The translations under genes and the position numbers were made by a program. The notes under the pieces are model-generated. The model worked only from the letters and a program-made list of their open reading frames with translations, was not told the DNA's origin and ran no database searches. This document shows positions 63,900 through 64,000 of a DNA stretch of 64,000 bases, one piece after another. The stretch is from the NCBI GenBank assembly GCA_027704905.1, contig CM051004.1:9158510-9222509 (forward strand), in the 5' to 3' direction. Source of the stretch: Muraenolepis orangiensis. Taxonomy: Eukaryota > Chordata > Actinopteri > Gadiformes > Muraenolepididae. Within the stretch, counting starts at the first letter, position 1. Each line of letters begins with the position of its first letter.

Positions 63900-64000
63900 G
63901 CCACACCGTGGACTCCTTCAGCTTCCTGGGCACCATCATCTCCTAGGACCTCAAGTGGGAGCTGAACATCAGCTCCCTGACCAAGAAGGCCCAGCAGAGG
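63900..64000 (+). mobile_element. LINE reverse-transcriptase fragment
   Basis: The frame reads TVDSFSFLGTIIS, a stop, DLKWELNISSLTKKAQQR, the conserved C-terminal region after the RT core of teleost LINEs (FLGxxIS...DLxW...KKAQQR). The in-frame TAG shows decay. It continues past the window. Confidence 0.75.

Overview
The window is nuclear DNA of a ray-finned (teleost) fish. It holds spliced vertebrate genes with GT-AG introns, degenerate non-LTR retrotransposon tails, hAT and other DNA transposons, and an extreme load of (AC)n/(GT)n microsatellites, many over 90 bp. That microsatellite density resembles what is known of cod-like fishes, but this is only a weak hint about the lineage.

Layout. 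310-1513 (+) holds the last two coding exons of crtc1 (CREB co-activator). Its likely 3' UTR runs downstream and is followed by a DNA transposon at 5561-6399. 8164-19409 (-) is a complete 19-exon comp/thrombospondin-5 gene (747 aa as assembled from splice sites), convergent with crtc1. 19410-22559 is a repeat-rich intergenic stretch. 22560-28311 (-) is tmem38a (TRIC-A, 6 exons, 294 aa). 29529-30562 (+) is smim7 (5 exons, 75 aa), divergent from tmem38a across a 1.2-kb spacer with two minisatellites. 31785-33767 is a broken hAT transposon. 35334-38326 (+) is med26 (3 exons, 610 aa). 40647-46709 (+) is slc35e1 (6 exons, 377 aa). 50190-51982 (-) is a prostaglandin EP4-type receptor (2 exons, up to 441 aa). 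57225-61256 (+) is the 5' part of a Disabled (DAB1/DAB2)-family PTB adaptor that probably continues past the window. 61815-63623 is a THAP-domain DNA transposon with clear terminal inverted repeats, and the last 100 bp are a LINE reverse-transcriptase fragment.

Gene order. crtc1-comp and tmem38a-smim7-med26-slc35e1 are neighbours on human 19p13.11, so this is conserved synteny. The EP4-type receptor next to a DAB gene mirrors the human PTGER4/DAB2 linkage on 5p13, which suggests an ancient paralogous (whole-genome-duplication) segment. The genes do not form one pathway: they cover transcription (crtc1, med26), cartilage/tendon matrix (comp), SR/ER cation counter-current (tmem38a), a small membrane protein (smim7), nucleotide-sugar-type transport (slc35e1), prostanoid signalling (ptger4-like) and endocytic/receptor adaptor function (dab-like).

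Most striking observations. A 27-bp minisatellite abuts a comp 5' splice site and repeats a copy of the donor sequence. Seven ATTGG (inverted CCAAT) boxes at exact 33-bp spacing lie directly upstream of smim7. A MITE terminus supplies the stop codon and last residues of the EP4-type receptor, and a second copy of the same MITE lies 38 bp upstream of the last crtc1 exon. An intact hAT MITE with a perfect 8-bp target duplication ends 8 bp (one duplication) from a comp splice donor. (TG)n or (CA)n tracts lie at the splice sites of several genes.
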